This document shows positions 52,969 through 61,825 of a DNA stretch of 64,000 nt, piece by piece. The stretch spans positions 124,001 through 188,000 of the forward strand of contig NZ_JBHGAP010000006.1 in NCBI RefSeq assembly GCF_042610495.1, read 5' to 3'. Each line of letters opens with the position of its first letter. Within the stretch, counting starts at the first letter, position 1. This DNA comes from RU20A sp042610495 (GTDB lineage: Bacteria; Pseudomonadota; Alphaproteobacteria; Rhizobiales; Rhizobiaceae). Under the pieces are notes generated by a model that saw only the letters and a program-made list of their open reading frames with translations, searched no databases and was not told where the DNA came from. Position numbers and translations under genes: made by a program.

Positions 52969-53637
52969 TCAAAGGCCCACGACACCCGGCAGGCCGGAAA
53001 TGTCGGCGATTTCGGTATAGCCGTAATAGGGGTTGGCCGGTTCGTGCCCGCGGTTGACCCAGACCTTGTTCCGGATGCCGAGATCGTGGGCCGACATCAG
53101 GTCGTAGCGGAAGGAGGAGGAGACATGCAGCATGTCTTCCGGGCCGCAGCCGAGCATGTCGAGCATGTATTCGAACGCCTTGAAGCGCGGCTTGTAGGCC
53201 TGTGCCTGTTCGGCGGTATAGACCTTGTGGAAGGGCGCGCCGAGCTTTTCGACATTCGACATGATCTGCGAATTCATCGCGTTGGAAAGGATGACCAGCG
53301 GAATTTCCTTTGCCACCTTCGCAAGGCCGGCCGGCACGTCGGCATGCGGGCCCCAGGTCGGCACGCGCTCGTAGACCATCTGGGCGTCTTCATCCTTGAA
53401 GGTCACGCCATTGGCCTTGCAGGTGCGCGACAGCGAATTGTAGACCACCTCCGCATAGGGCTTCCAGGCGCCCATGATCTCGTCGAAGCGGTAGGCGGAG
53501 AAGTTGCGGATGAATTTGTCCATGGCCGCCGCATCGAGACGGTCGCCGTAGAGATCGCGGGCAGCCCCCGCCATGTCGAAATTGATCAGCGTGCCGTAGC
53601 AGTCGAAGGAGATGTATTTCGGGCGGATGGGGGCCAT
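52969..53637 (-). CDS. HAD-superfamily hydrolase, haloacid dehalogenase type II-like
   Basis: Hydrolase of 222 residues. The nucleophile is D12 in ISFDCYGTLINFD; motif II is the LSNAM segment, motif III lysine in YKPRFKAFEY, and motif IV SSFRYDLMSAHDLG. This is the L-2-haloacid dehalogenase branch, which also includes phosphatases. The start at 53637 follows AGAGGAAGAACGTC. It shares the strand of the FAD oxidase gene, 176 bp apart across the short repeat, so common transcription is possible. The substrate is not predictable. Confidence 0.88.
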   Translation of the reverse strand: MAPIRPKYISFDCYGTLINFDMAGAARDLYGDRLDAAAMDKFIRNFSAYRFDEIMGAWKPYAEVVYNSLSRTCKANGVTFKDEDAQMVYERVPTWGPHADVPAGLAKVAKEIPLVILSNAMNSQIMSNVEKLGAPFHKVYTAEQAQAYKPRFKAFEYMLDMLGCGPEDMLHVSSSFRYDLMSAHDLGIRNKVWVNRGHEPANPYYGYTEIADISGLPGVVGL

Positions 53638-53962
53638 GACGTTCTTCCTCTGGCTTTGACGTTTCGTTGTGCTGATCTTATGCGGTGTGGCCCGGCGTCG
53701 GCGGTCCGAATTCACCTGTCCGTGAAGCAGAATGTTTTTAATGTGGCGCCCCGTTTGGCAGACTATTGCACGGGCAAGCCTTCCCGTTTGCCGCTGCGGG
53801 AGCCGGCGTCACCGATGATGGCGCCGTCCGCTCCAGGGCCCGCACGGCCGCAGCATAAGATGCGGCGACATCCCGCCCCTTTGGCGAAAGATAGTGCGCG
53901 GGCCTCGCCATTCAGACGAATAGCTTCCGCATCCTCGCCGACACTGATCGCAAGGAAAGGGA
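53638..53962. promoter_or_regulatory. Divergent promoter region, HAD gene and second acetyltransferase
   Basis: 325 bp with no supported gene. TTGACG at 53656-53661 with 17-bp spacing to TATGCG at 53679-53684 is a possible rightward promoter, though far (about 280 bp) from the acetyltransferase start. I see no strong dyad. Confidence 0.35.
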
Positions 53963-54805
53963 ATGGCCATGCACACCCAGATCGATCTCGTTGCCTTCGG
54001 GCCTGAACATATTGACGGCGCGGTCGCCCTGTCGCAGGCCGAAAGCTGGCCGCACCGGCGCGAGGACTGGATGCTGGCCCAGCATCTCAGCGCTGGCGTC
54101 GTTGCGACCGATGCGGATGGCCGCGTGACCGGAACGACGCTGGTTACCCCCTATGGCGAGGATTGCGCCACGATCAACATGGTCATCGTCGACAGGTCGA
54201 TGCGCGGGCTTGGCCTTGGCCGCAAGCTGATGGAGCGCGCCTTCGCGCTGGCCGGCGAGCGCCCGCTGAGGCTCGTCGCCACGAAGGAGGGCCTGCCGCT
54301 TTACGAAAAGCTCGGCTTCGTGGCGAGCGGCGAGATCCGCCAGCACCAGGGCGCGGTTCGCCCGCTTGAGCGTCCCGAGGGCGTCGAGGCGATGCGGGCC
54401 GGCGATCTCGATGCGCTGAAGGCGCTGGACCGCGAAGCCTATGGCGCCGACCGCTCCGCGCTGATCGATGCGCTGGTCGAGCGCGGTTCGATCGCCGTGG
54501 TGCGCAAGGGTGCCGCCATTGAGGCCTGGGCTGCGATCCGCGCCTTCGGCCGGGGCGAGGTCATCGGCCCGGTGATCGCGCCGGATGCCAGAACCGCCTG
54601 CGCGCTCATTGCCTATCACGCCGCCACCCGCCCCGGCGCGTTCCTGCGCGTCGATACCGGCAGCGAAACGGGCCTTTCGCCTTGGCTCGCCGACATCGGC
54701 CTCGCCCATGTCGGCGGCGGCATCGCCATGCGCAAGCCGGAGCGGGCAAACGCCGAACAGGCGCGCCGCAAGGTCTATGCGCTCGCCAACCAGGCGCTCG
54801 GCTGA
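53963..54805 (+). CDS. Two-domain GNAT acetyltransferase (paralogue of 43654-44556)
   Basis: Protein of 280 residues. The N-terminal GNAT domain has a good acetyl-CoA motif, VDRSMRGLGLGRKLME (about 76-91), and LYEKLGFVASG; the C-terminal half is the HolE-type domain (EAMRAGDLDALKALDREAYGADR onward). It shares the LSxxxSWPHRxEDW opening and overall layout with the gene at 43654, but retains a canonical Q/RxxGxG-like loop that the other lacks. It lies 39 bp upstream of an omega-aminotransferase, so an amine or amino acid is the likely acceptor. Confidence 0.85.
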   Translation: MAMHTQIDLVAFGPEHIDGAVALSQAESWPHRREDWMLAQHLSAGVVATDADGRVTGTTLVTPYGEDCATINMVIVDRSMRGLGLGRKLMERAFALAGERPLRLVATKEGLPLYEKLGFVASGEIRQHQGAVRPLERPEGVEAMRAGDLDALKALDREAYGADRSALIDALVERGSIAVVRKGAAIEAWAAIRAFGRGEVIGPVIAPDARTACALIAYHAATRPGAFLRVDTGSETGLSPWLADIGLAHVGGGIAMRKPERANAEQARRKVYALANQALG

Positions 54806-54844
54806 CCCCGCGCCCGTCCACGACTGTCCATCCGGAGACCGACC

Positions 54845-56218
54845 ATGCTCGCCAATTCCCTGATCGAACTCGATCGCGCCCACCTGATCCACCCCGTCGC
54901 CTCCTATCGTGGCCATGAGCGGCAGGGCGTGCGCGTGCTCAAATCCGCCGCCGGCGCCCGGGTCACCGAGGCCAACGGCCACCAGCTGGTCGATGGCTTT
55001 GCCGGCCTGTGGTGCGTCAATGCCGGCTACGGACATGACAGCATCATCGAGGCGGCCACCAGGCAATTGCGCGAACTGCCCTATGCGACAGGCTATTTCG
55101 ACCTCGGCTCCGAACCGGCGATCCGGCTGGCCGCGGAACTGGCCGAACGCGCGCCGGGCGATCTGAACCGCGTCTATTTCACCCTCGGCGGCTCGGATGC
55201 GGTGGATTCCACCATCCGTTTCGTGCGCTACTACTGGAATGCCAAGGGCCAGCCGCAGCGCGACCAGTTCATCTCCATCCAGCAGGGCTATCACGGCTCC
55301 TCCACCGTCGGCGCCGGGCTGACCGCCCTTCCCGCCTTCCATGCCGGCTTCGGCCTGCCCTTCGACTGGCAGCACAAGATCCCCTCGCCCTATCCCTACC
55401 GCAACCCGGTCGGGCAGGACGACGCGGCGATCACCGCCGCTTCGCTGGCCAGCCTGAAGGCGAAGATCGAGGAGATCGGCCCGGATCGCGTGGCAGCATT
55501 TTATGCCGAACCGATCCAGGGTTCGGGCGGCGTCATCGTGCCGCCCAGGGGCTGGATCAGGGCCATGCGCGAACTCTGCAAGAGCTACGGCATTCTCTTC
55601 ATCGCCGACGAGGTCATCACCGGCTTCGGCCGCACCGGCCCGCTCTTTGCCTCAACCGACGAAGGCATCGTGCCGGACATGCTGACGGTCGCCAAGGGGC
55701 TGACCTCCGGCTACGTGCCGATGGGCGCGGTGCTGATGGCCGATCACGTCTACGACGTGATTGCCGATGGCGCGGGCGAAGCGGCCGTCGGCCACGGCTT
55801 CACCTATTCGGCCCACCCGGTCAGCGCGGCCGTCGGCCTTGCCGTGCTCGATCTCTACGAGGGCGGCCTGCTCGACAACGGGCGCAAGGCCGGCGCGCGG
55901 CTGCTGGAGGGGCTGAACAGCCTCGCCGACCACCCGCTGGTCGGCGACATCAGGGGCCGGGGCATGCTCTACGGCGTGGAACTGGTGACCGACAAGGCGA
56001 AGAAGACGCCGCTTCCGGCCGCCAGCCAGCCGGCCCGCCGCATTTTCGACCGCGCCTGGGACAATGGCCTCGTCATCCGCGCCTTTCCGCAGGGCGTGCT
56101 CGGCTATGCCCCGCCGCTGTGCTGCACGGATGACGACATCGACGCCATCGTCGCCTGCACCCGCAAGACGCTCGACCAAACCCTCGAGGATGCCGACATC
56201 CGCAAGGCCATGGCCTGA
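54845..56218 (+). CDS. Class III omega-aminotransferase
   Basis: PLP-dependent aminotransferase of 457 residues, of the beta-alanine/putrescine-pyruvate type. GGSDAVDST (115-123) contacts phosphate, D255 (IADEVITGFGRTG) the pyridine nitrogen, and K284 (TVAKGLTSGYVPMG) forms the Schiff base. It would transfer the terminal amino group of a diamine or omega-amino acid to pyruvate, giving an aldehyde for the dehydrogenases upstream. Followed by a dipeptide/opine-type importer 270 bp downstream, which may supply the substrate. Confidence 0.92.
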   Translation: MLANSLIELDRAHLIHPVASYRGHERQGVRVLKSAAGARVTEANGHQLVDGFAGLWCVNAGYGHDSIIEAATRQLRELPYATGYFDLGSEPAIRLAAELAERAPGDLNRVYFTLGGSDAVDSTIRFVRYYWNAKGQPQRDQFISIQQGYHGSSTVGAGLTALPAFHAGFGLPFDWQHKIPSPYPYRNPVGQDDAAITAASLASLKAKIEEIGPDRVAAFYAEPIQGSGGVIVPPRGWIRAMRELCKSYGILFIADEVITGFGRTGPLFASTDEGIVPDMLTVAKGLTSGYVPMGAVLMADHVYDVIADGAGEAAVGHGFTYSAHPVSAAVGLAVLDLYEGGLLDNGRKAGARLLEGLNSLADHPLVGDIRGRGMLYGVELVTDKAKKTPLPAASQPARRIFDRAWDNGLVIRAFPQGVLGYAPPLCCTDDDIDAIVACTRKTLDQTLEDADIRKAMA

Positions 56219-56232
56219 GAGCCGAGGAAGAC

Positions 56233-56266
56233 CCCCGGCGGGGCGATCGACGATATACCGCCGGGG
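56233..56266 (+). terminator. Hairpin after the omega-aminotransferase
   Basis: CCCCGGCGG at 56233-56241 pairs with CCGCCGGGG at 56258-56266 (9 bp, 16-nt loop), beginning 15 nt after the stop. No T-tract follows, so termination is possible but weak. Confidence 0.4.
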
Positions 56267-56488
56267 CAAGCAAGTTCGCAATTTTATGCTGCCGCTGCCG
56301 GCCAATTCGAATGATACGCCCCGGCAGACCTGCAAGACTGTTTAAGGGAAGACGCAAGGAAGCCGGAAGACGTCGCAAACGAACCGAATGCGCCGTCAGG
56401 GCCGGACGCCACAAGCAAGACATCCACCCAATCCCGGAAAAGTCCGCACAAGACGGACGGCCGATCCAACCAGATAAAGGGGAATGAC

Positions 56489-58090
56489 ATGACCGACACC
56501 ATCACCAACTGGACGCGCCGCGATGACGCCCGCGTCGAAGATGCCATCCGCCGTGGCGCCTCGCGCCGCGATCTCCTGAAGATGATGCTGGCCAGCGGCG
56601 TCGCGCTGTCTGCCGGCGGCGCCCTGTTCGGCCGCGCCGAGCGCGCCGTCGCGGCAACGCCGGTCTCCGGCGGCCACCTGAAGGTTGCCGGGCTTTCCTC
56701 CTCCAACGCCGATACGCTCGACCCGGCGAAGGCATCGGCTGCGACCGACTATGTCCGTTGCTGCTCGCTCTATAACCGCCTGACCTTCATCGACACCACC
56801 GGCACGCCGCAGATGGAGCTTGCCGAAAAGCTCGACACCAAGGACGCCAAGACCTGGACCGTGACGCTGCGCAAGGGTGTGAACTTCCATGACGGCAAGG
56901 CGCTGACCGCGGCCGACGTGGTCTACTCGCTGAAGCGCCACCTCGATCCGGCCGTCGGCTCCAAGGTCGCCAAGATCGCCGCCCAGATCTCGGATGTGAA
57001 GGCCATCGACCCGACCACGGTCGAGATCGTCCTGAAGGCCGCCAATGCCGACGTGCCCTTCATCCTGGCGCTGCACCACTTCATGATCGTGCAGGACGGC
57101 ACCACCGATTTCTCCAAGGGCGTGGGCACGGGCGCCTTCGTTCTGGAAACCTTCGAGCCGGGCGTGCGCTCGGTCGTCAAGAAGAACACCAACTACTGGA
57201 AGCCGGGCCTGCCGCATCTCGACAGCTTCGAATTCTTCGCCATCAGCGAGGACAATGCCCGCGTCAACGCGCTGCTGGCCGGCGACATTCACTATGCCTA
57301 CGCGATCAATCCGCGCTCGGCCAAGCTTGTCGAGGCCCAGTCCGGCTTCGAGATCTCCAAGTCGACGTCCGGCAACTACACCAACCTCAACATCCGCCTG
57401 GACTCCAACAAGGCCGATTTCGTCAAGGGCATGAAGCACCTCGTCGATCGCGAGCAGATCGTGACCGCCGCCCTGCGCGGTTTCGGCGAAGTCGGCAACG
57501 ACCAGCCGATCTCCAAGGCCAATGTCTTCCACAATCCGGACCTGAAGCCGGCGGCCTTCGATCCGGACAAGGCAAAGCACTATTTCGAAAAGGCCGGCGT
57601 TCTCGGCCAGTCGATCCCGGTCATCGCCTCCGAAGCCGCCAACAATTCCATCGACATGGCGATGATCATGCAGGCCGCCGGCGCCGATATCGGCCTGACG
57701 CTGGATGTGCAGCGCGTGCCCTCCGACGGCTACTGGGACAAGTACTGGCTGAAGGCGCCGATCCATTTCGGCAACATCAACCCGCGCCCGACGCCGGACA
57801 TCTACTTCTCGCTGCTCTACTCGTCCGACGCGCCCTGGAACGAAAGCCAGTACAAGTCGCCGAAGTTCGACTCCATGCTGCTGGAAGCCCGCGGCATGCT
57901 CGACGAGGCCAAGCGCCACGAGATCTACAACGAGATGCAGACCATGATCGCCGACGAAGCCGGCACGATCATTCCGGCCTACATCACGAATGCGGATGCG
58001 CGTTCCTCCAAGGTCAAGGGCCTGGAAAGCAACCCGCTCGGCGGCATGATGGGCTTTGCGCTCGCCGAATATGTCTGGCTCGAAGCCTGA
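56489..58090 (+). CDS. ABC dipeptide/opine-type solute-binding protein with Tat signal
   Basis: Periplasmic receptor of 533 residues, DppA/OppA family (SBP 5). The N-terminus has a twin-arginine signal, SRRDLLK at 25-31 followed by a mild hydrophobic stretch, so it is exported folded; most family members use Sec. The conserved DTLDPAKASAATDYVRCCSLYNRL, GVNFHDGKALTAADVVYSLKRHLDP and GTGAFVLETFEPG segments are present. Ligands in this family are peptides, opines, nickel or oligosaccharides; the neighbouring amine catabolic genes suggest an opine- or amide-like compound. It is followed by a stem-loop and two permeases. Confidence 0.92.
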   Translation: MTDTITNWTRRDDARVEDAIRRGASRRDLLKMMLASGVALSAGGALFGRAERAVAATPVSGGHLKVAGLSSSNADTLDPAKASAATDYVRCCSLYNRLTFIDTTGTPQMELAEKLDTKDAKTWTVTLRKGVNFHDGKALTAADVVYSLKRHLDPAVGSKVAKIAAQISDVKAIDPTTVEIVLKAANADVPFILALHHFMIVQDGTTDFSKGVGTGAFVLETFEPGVRSVVKKNTNYWKPGLPHLDSFEFFAISEDNARVNALLAGDIHYAYAINPRSAKLVEAQSGFEISKSTSGNYTNLNIRLDSNKADFVKGMKHLVDREQIVTAALRGFGEVGNDQPISKANVFHNPDLKPAAFDPDKAKHYFEKAGVLGQSIPVIASEAANNSIDMAMIMQAAGADIGLTLDVQRVPSDGYWDKYWLKAPIHFGNINPRPTPDIYFSLLYSSDAPWNESQYKSPKFDSMLLEARGMLDEAKRHEIYNEMQTMIADEAGTIIPAYITNADARSSKVKGLESNPLGGMMGFALAEYVWLEA

Positions 58091-58103
58091 CCGGCAGGAA
58101 ACC

Positions 58104-58131
58104 GTCCGGGAGGCCTGATGGCCTTCCGGAC
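58104..58131 (+). promoter_or_regulatory. Stem-loop between binding-protein and permease genes
   Basis: GTCCGGGAGGCC (58104-58115) pairs with GGCCTTCCGGAC (58120-58131) across a TGAT tetraloop: 12 bp with one G-U. It starts 13 nt after the binding-protein stop and has no T-tract. The placement matches the structures at 396-424 and 30536-30565. Confidence 0.6.
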
Positions 58132-58278
58132 CCGATTGCCGTCCGATCCCCCTTTGCATCCGCCAGGCCATGCGGCGAGACAATCGCCGGCCGGCGGCGG
58201 ACGGCCCTTTTTTCAATGCCCATTTGATGGAAAAGTGGTGTGGTTGCCGGGAAGTGACCGTGCGGCTGGAGGTCTGAC

Positions 58279-59229
58279 ATGAATTCGGAAATCGCCGGCA
58301 TGATCGCCAGACGGCTCGTGATTGCCGTGATCACGCTGCTCATCGTCTCCTTCGCCGTCTTCTTCGCCACGAGCATGCTGCCGGGCGATACGGCCACCAT
58401 CCTGCTCGGCCAGGCGGCCACGCCCGAGGCCGTGGCCGGCCTGCGCCAGGCCATGCATCTCGACGAGCCGGCCGTGTGGCGCTTCCTGCTCTGGATCGCC
58501 GGGCTCGTGACGGGCGATCTCGGCACCTCCTATGCCAACAACATGCCGATCGCGACGCTGATCGCCGGCCGCTTCGTCAACACGATGGAGCTTGCCGCGA
58601 TCACGGCCCTCATCGCCGTGCCCTTCGCGCTGACCCTTGGCATCACCTCCGCCGTCCTGCGCGGCTCGCTCTACGACCGCATCGTCACGGTGCTGACCAT
58701 CGGCGTCATTTCCGTGCCGGAATTCATGGTCGCCTCCACCGCCGTGCTCATCTTCGCCGTCTATCTGAAATGGCTGCCGGCGATTTCCTTCGTCAACGAG
58801 GTGCATTCGCTCTCCGACATGCTGCGCATGTATGCGATGCCCGTGGTGACGCTGACCTTCGTCGTCTCGGCCCAGATCATCCGAATGACGCGGGCCGCCG
58901 TGATCGAGACGCTGACGACGCCCTATGTCGAGATGGCGCTGCTGAAGGGCGCGTCGCGCAGCCGCATCGTGCTGCGCCATGCGCTGCCCAATGCGCTGGG
59001 GCCGATCGTCAACGCGCTGGCGCTGTCGCTCTCCTATCTCATCGGCGGCGTCATCATCATCGAGACGATCTTCAACTATCCCGGCATCGCCAAGCTCATG
59101 GTCGATGCGGTCGCCACCCGCGATCTGCCGCTGATCCAGACCTGCGCGGTGATCTTCTGCGCCGGCTACCTGATCCTGATCACGATCGCCGACATCATCG
59201 CCATCATCTCCAATCCGAGGCTCCGCTGA
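58279..59229 (+). CDS. ABC dipeptide-type permease, DppB-like
   Basis: Permease of 316 residues with six predicted helices; the N-terminal MIARRLVIAVITLLIVSFAVFFATSMLPGD is diagnostic of DppB, and the EAA loop is YVEMALLKGASRSRIVLRHALPNALGP. The stop overlaps the next gene's start (TGATG at 59227-59231). Confidence 0.93.
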   Translation: MNSEIAGMIARRLVIAVITLLIVSFAVFFATSMLPGDTATILLGQAATPEAVAGLRQAMHLDEPAVWRFLLWIAGLVTGDLGTSYANNMPIATLIAGRFVNTMELAAITALIAVPFALTLGITSAVLRGSLYDRIVTVLTIGVISVPEFMVASTAVLIFAVYLKWLPAISFVNEVHSLSDMLRMYAMPVVTLTFVVSAQIIRMTRAAVIETLTTPYVEMALLKGASRSRIVLRHALPNALGPIVNALALSLSYLIGGVIIIETIFNYPGIAKLMVDAVATRDLPLIQTCAVIFCAGYLILITIADIIAIISNPRLR

Positions 59230-60077
59230 TGACGCACAGCACTTCGTCCGTCTCCGCCGGCCTGTTCGGCTACTCCGTCAGTCCCGTCGGCGTCATCGCC
59301 TTCGTCGTCATCCTGTTCTGGGCGATCGTGGCGATCTTCGCGCCGCAGCTGACGCCCTACCCGGTCGGCAAGATCGTCGATCTTGACTATTTCGGGCCGA
59401 TGAGCGCGAAATTCTGGCTGGGATCGGATTATCTCGGCCGGGACGTGCTGTCGCGCATCATCTTCGGCGCGCGCTACACGCTCGGCATCGCGCTGGCCGG
59501 GGTGCTGATCGCCTCATCCGCTGGGGTCATTCTCGGCATGTCGGCGGCCGTCATCGGCGGCTGGTTCGATACGGCGCTGAGCCGCTTCATGGATGCGATG
59601 ATCTCCATTCCGAGCAAGCTGTTCGGCCTGGTCGTGGTCGCCGCGGTCGGCTCCTCGCTTCCCTCCCTCATCCTGACGCTCGCCTTCATCTACACGCCCG
59701 GCTCCTATCGCTTCGCCCGGGCGCTGGCCGTCAACGTCAACACGATGGACTTCATCACGGTGGCGCGCATTCGCGGCGAAAACACGCTCTATCTCGCCGT
59801 GTCGGAAATCCTGCCGAACATCATCCGCCCGGTGCTGGCCGATTTCGGCATCCGCTTCGTCTTCATCGTTCTGCTTCTCTCCGGCCTGTCCTTCCTGGGG
59901 CTCGGCGTGCAGCCGCCGCTCGCCGACTGGGGCGCGCTGGTGCACGAAAACATTCAAGGCCTGTCCTTCGGCTCGGCCGCCGTCATCGCGCCGTCGATCG
60001 CGATCGCCAGCCTGACGATCAGCGTCAACCTGCTGATCGACAATCTTCCCCGCAAGATCCGCGACCGGAGCGCCTGA
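59229..60077 (+). CDS. ABC dipeptide-type permease, DppC-like
   Basis: Permease of 282 residues. It has the DppC signature FWLGSDYLGRDVLSRIIFGARYTL after the first helix and an EAA-type loop (DFITVARIRGENTLYLAVSEILPNIIRP). The C-terminal GLSFLGLGVQPPLADWGALVHE segment is family-typical. It is coupled to DppB (1-nt overlap) and followed 1 bp later by the ATPase gene. Confidence 0.93.
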   Translation: MTHSTSSVSAGLFGYSVSPVGVIAFVVILFWAIVAIFAPQLTPYPVGKIVDLDYFGPMSAKFWLGSDYLGRDVLSRIIFGARYTLGIALAGVLIASSAGVILGMSAAVIGGWFDTALSRFMDAMISIPSKLFGLVVVAAVGSSLPSLILTLAFIYTPGSYRFARALAVNVNTMDFITVARIRGENTLYLAVSEILPNIIRPVLADFGIRFVFIVLLLSGLSFLGLGVQPPLADWGALVHENIQGLSFGSAAVIAPSIAIASLTISVNLLIDNLPRKIRDRSA

Positions 60078-60078
60078 C

Positions 60079-61734
60079 ATGAGCACGCTTGTTGAAATCA
60101 GGGACCTGCATGTCGAGGCGACCACGGATGCCGGCCGCCGCATCGAGATCATCCGGGGCGTCAATGTCGAGATTGCCAAGGGCGAGATCGTCGCGCTCAT
60201 CGGCGAAAGCGGCTCGGGCAAGACGACGATTGCGCTGACGCTGATGGGCCATACGCGCCCCGGTTGCCGGATCTCGGGCGGCGCGATCCTGGTCGATGGC
60301 AAGGACATGGCAACGCTGTCCGAGCGCGAGCGGGCCGCGATTCGCGGCACGGAGGTCGCCTATGTGCCGCAGAGCGCGGCGGCCGCCTTCAATCCCTCGC
60401 AGACGATCATGGACCAGGTCATCGAGGTGACCCGGATCCACGGGCTGATGACGCCGGACAAGGCGCGCGAACGCGCCATCGACCTCTTCCGCGCGCTTTC
60501 GCTGCCCGCGCCCGAAACCATCGGGAACCGCTATCCGCACCAGGTCTCCGGCGGCCAGTTGCAGCGGCTTGCCGCCGCCATGGCGCTGATCGGCGGGCCG
60601 AAGCTCGTCATCTTCGACGAGCCGACCACCGCGCTCGACGTGACCACGCAGATCGACGTGCTGAAAGCGTTCAAGTCGGTGATGAAGGCCGGCGGCATTG
60701 CCGGCGTCTATGTCTCCCACGACCTCGCCGTCGTCGCCCAGATCGCCGACCGGATCGTGGTGCTGAAGGGCGGCGTGGTGCAGGAAGAGGGCACGACCGA
60801 GGCCATCCTGTCGGCGCCGGCCCATCCCTACACGCAGGAACTGCTGGCCGCCTTCGAGCCGAAGGAAACGCACTTTGCCGGCAAGCGCACCGACAAGGCC
60901 CCCGCACTCGTCGAGATCGAGGCCCTGACCGCCGGCTACGGCCAGATCCAGGCCGACGGCCTGCCCCTGATGAAGGCGGTGCGCGCGGTCAGCCTGTCGG
61001 TGGAAAAGGGCCGCAATCTCGGCATCATCGGTGAATCCGGATGCGGCAAATCCACCCTGGCGCGCGCCATCGCCGGCATCCTGCCGGCCAGCGCCGGCAC
61101 CATCATCTTCGACGGCAAGGAACTCGACCGCGACGCGCGCCGGCGCTCGCGCGAGGCGCTGCGCACCCTGCAGATCGTCTTCCAGTATGCCGATACGGCA
61201 CTGAACCCGGCCAAGCCCATCGAAGACATTCTCGGCCGTCCCTTGAGCTTCTATCATGGCCTCAGCGGCAAGGCGCGCGACGCCCGCGTCGATGAACTTC
61301 TCGACATGGTGCGGCTGCCCAAGGCGCTGCGCTACCGCCATCCGGCCGAACTGTCCGGCGGGCAGAAGCAGCGCATCAACTTCGCCCGCGCGCTCGCCGC
61401 CAATCCCAAGCTGATCATCTGCGACGAGATCACCTCCGCACTCGACACGGTGGTCGCCGCCGCGATCATCGAGCTCTTGAAGGAACTGCAGCGCGAGCTC
61501 GACCTCTCCTACATCTTCATCAGCCACGACCTTTCGGTGGTCGAGGCGATCTGCGACGAGATCGCGGTCATGTATCGCGGGGAAAAGGTCGAGCACCTGA
61601 CGCGCGAGGACGTGAAATCCCCGACGCATCCCTATTCCAAGCTGCTCTTCTCCTCCGTGCCGAAACTCGACCCGGCCTGGCTCGACACGCTCGTGCTGGA
61701 GCCGGAGCTGGTGCGGCAGTATGGCGGGGCGTGA
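60079..61734 (+). CDS. Fused double ABC ATPase, DppD-DppF-like
   Basis: One protein of 551 residues carrying both ATPase domains of the importer. The first Walker A is GESGSGKTT (42-50) and the second GESGCGKST at about 318-326. The signatures VSGGQLQRLA and LSGGQKQRIN and both Walker B motifs (LVIFDEPTTALD, LIICDEITSALD) are present. In the second domain the usual DEP is DEI, an uncommon but tolerated change. The fusion replaces the separate DppD and DppF of many operons. Last gene of this operon, ended by a hairpin 5 bp after the stop. Confidence 0.94.
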   Translation: MSTLVEIRDLHVEATTDAGRRIEIIRGVNVEIAKGEIVALIGESGSGKTTIALTLMGHTRPGCRISGGAILVDGKDMATLSERERAAIRGTEVAYVPQSAAAAFNPSQTIMDQVIEVTRIHGLMTPDKARERAIDLFRALSLPAPETIGNRYPHQVSGGQLQRLAAAMALIGGPKLVIFDEPTTALDVTTQIDVLKAFKSVMKAGGIAGVYVSHDLAVVAQIADRIVVLKGGVVQEEGTTEAILSAPAHPYTQELLAAFEPKETHFAGKRTDKAPALVEIEALTAGYGQIQADGLPLMKAVRAVSLSVEKGRNLGIIGESGCGKSTLARAIAGILPASAGTIIFDGKELDRDARRRSREALRTLQIVFQYADTALNPAKPIEDILGRPLSFYHGLSGKARDARVDELLDMVRLPKALRYRHPAELSGGQKQRINFARALAANPKLIICDEITSALDTVVAAAIIELLKELQRELDLSYIFISHDLSVVEAICDEIAVMYRGEKVEHLTREDVKSPTHPYSKLLFSSVPKLDPAWLDTLVLEPELVRQYGGA

Positions 61735-61739
61735 GGGCT

Positions 61740-61760
61740 GACCCGCCTCATCGGCGGGTC
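61740..61760 (+). terminator. Terminator-like hairpin after the double ATPase
   Basis: GACCCGCC-TCATC-GGCGGGTC forms a perfect 8-bp stem with a 5-nt loop, starting 5 bp after the stop, followed by CCTCTC. It lies between converging operons, so it may serve both, though the tail is T-poor. Confidence 0.55.
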
Positions 61761-61825
61761 CCTCTCAAATCCGGCCTGACGAAAGAGGCAGGCGCCGCGC
61801 GCAGAGCACGCCGCCCTCCCCGCCC

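Noticed and set aside
56396..58216. 606-residue minus-strand frame antisense to the opine/peptide receptor
   Set aside because: Low-complexity Gly/Val/Asp-rich shadow; the plus-strand receptor has family motifs throughout.
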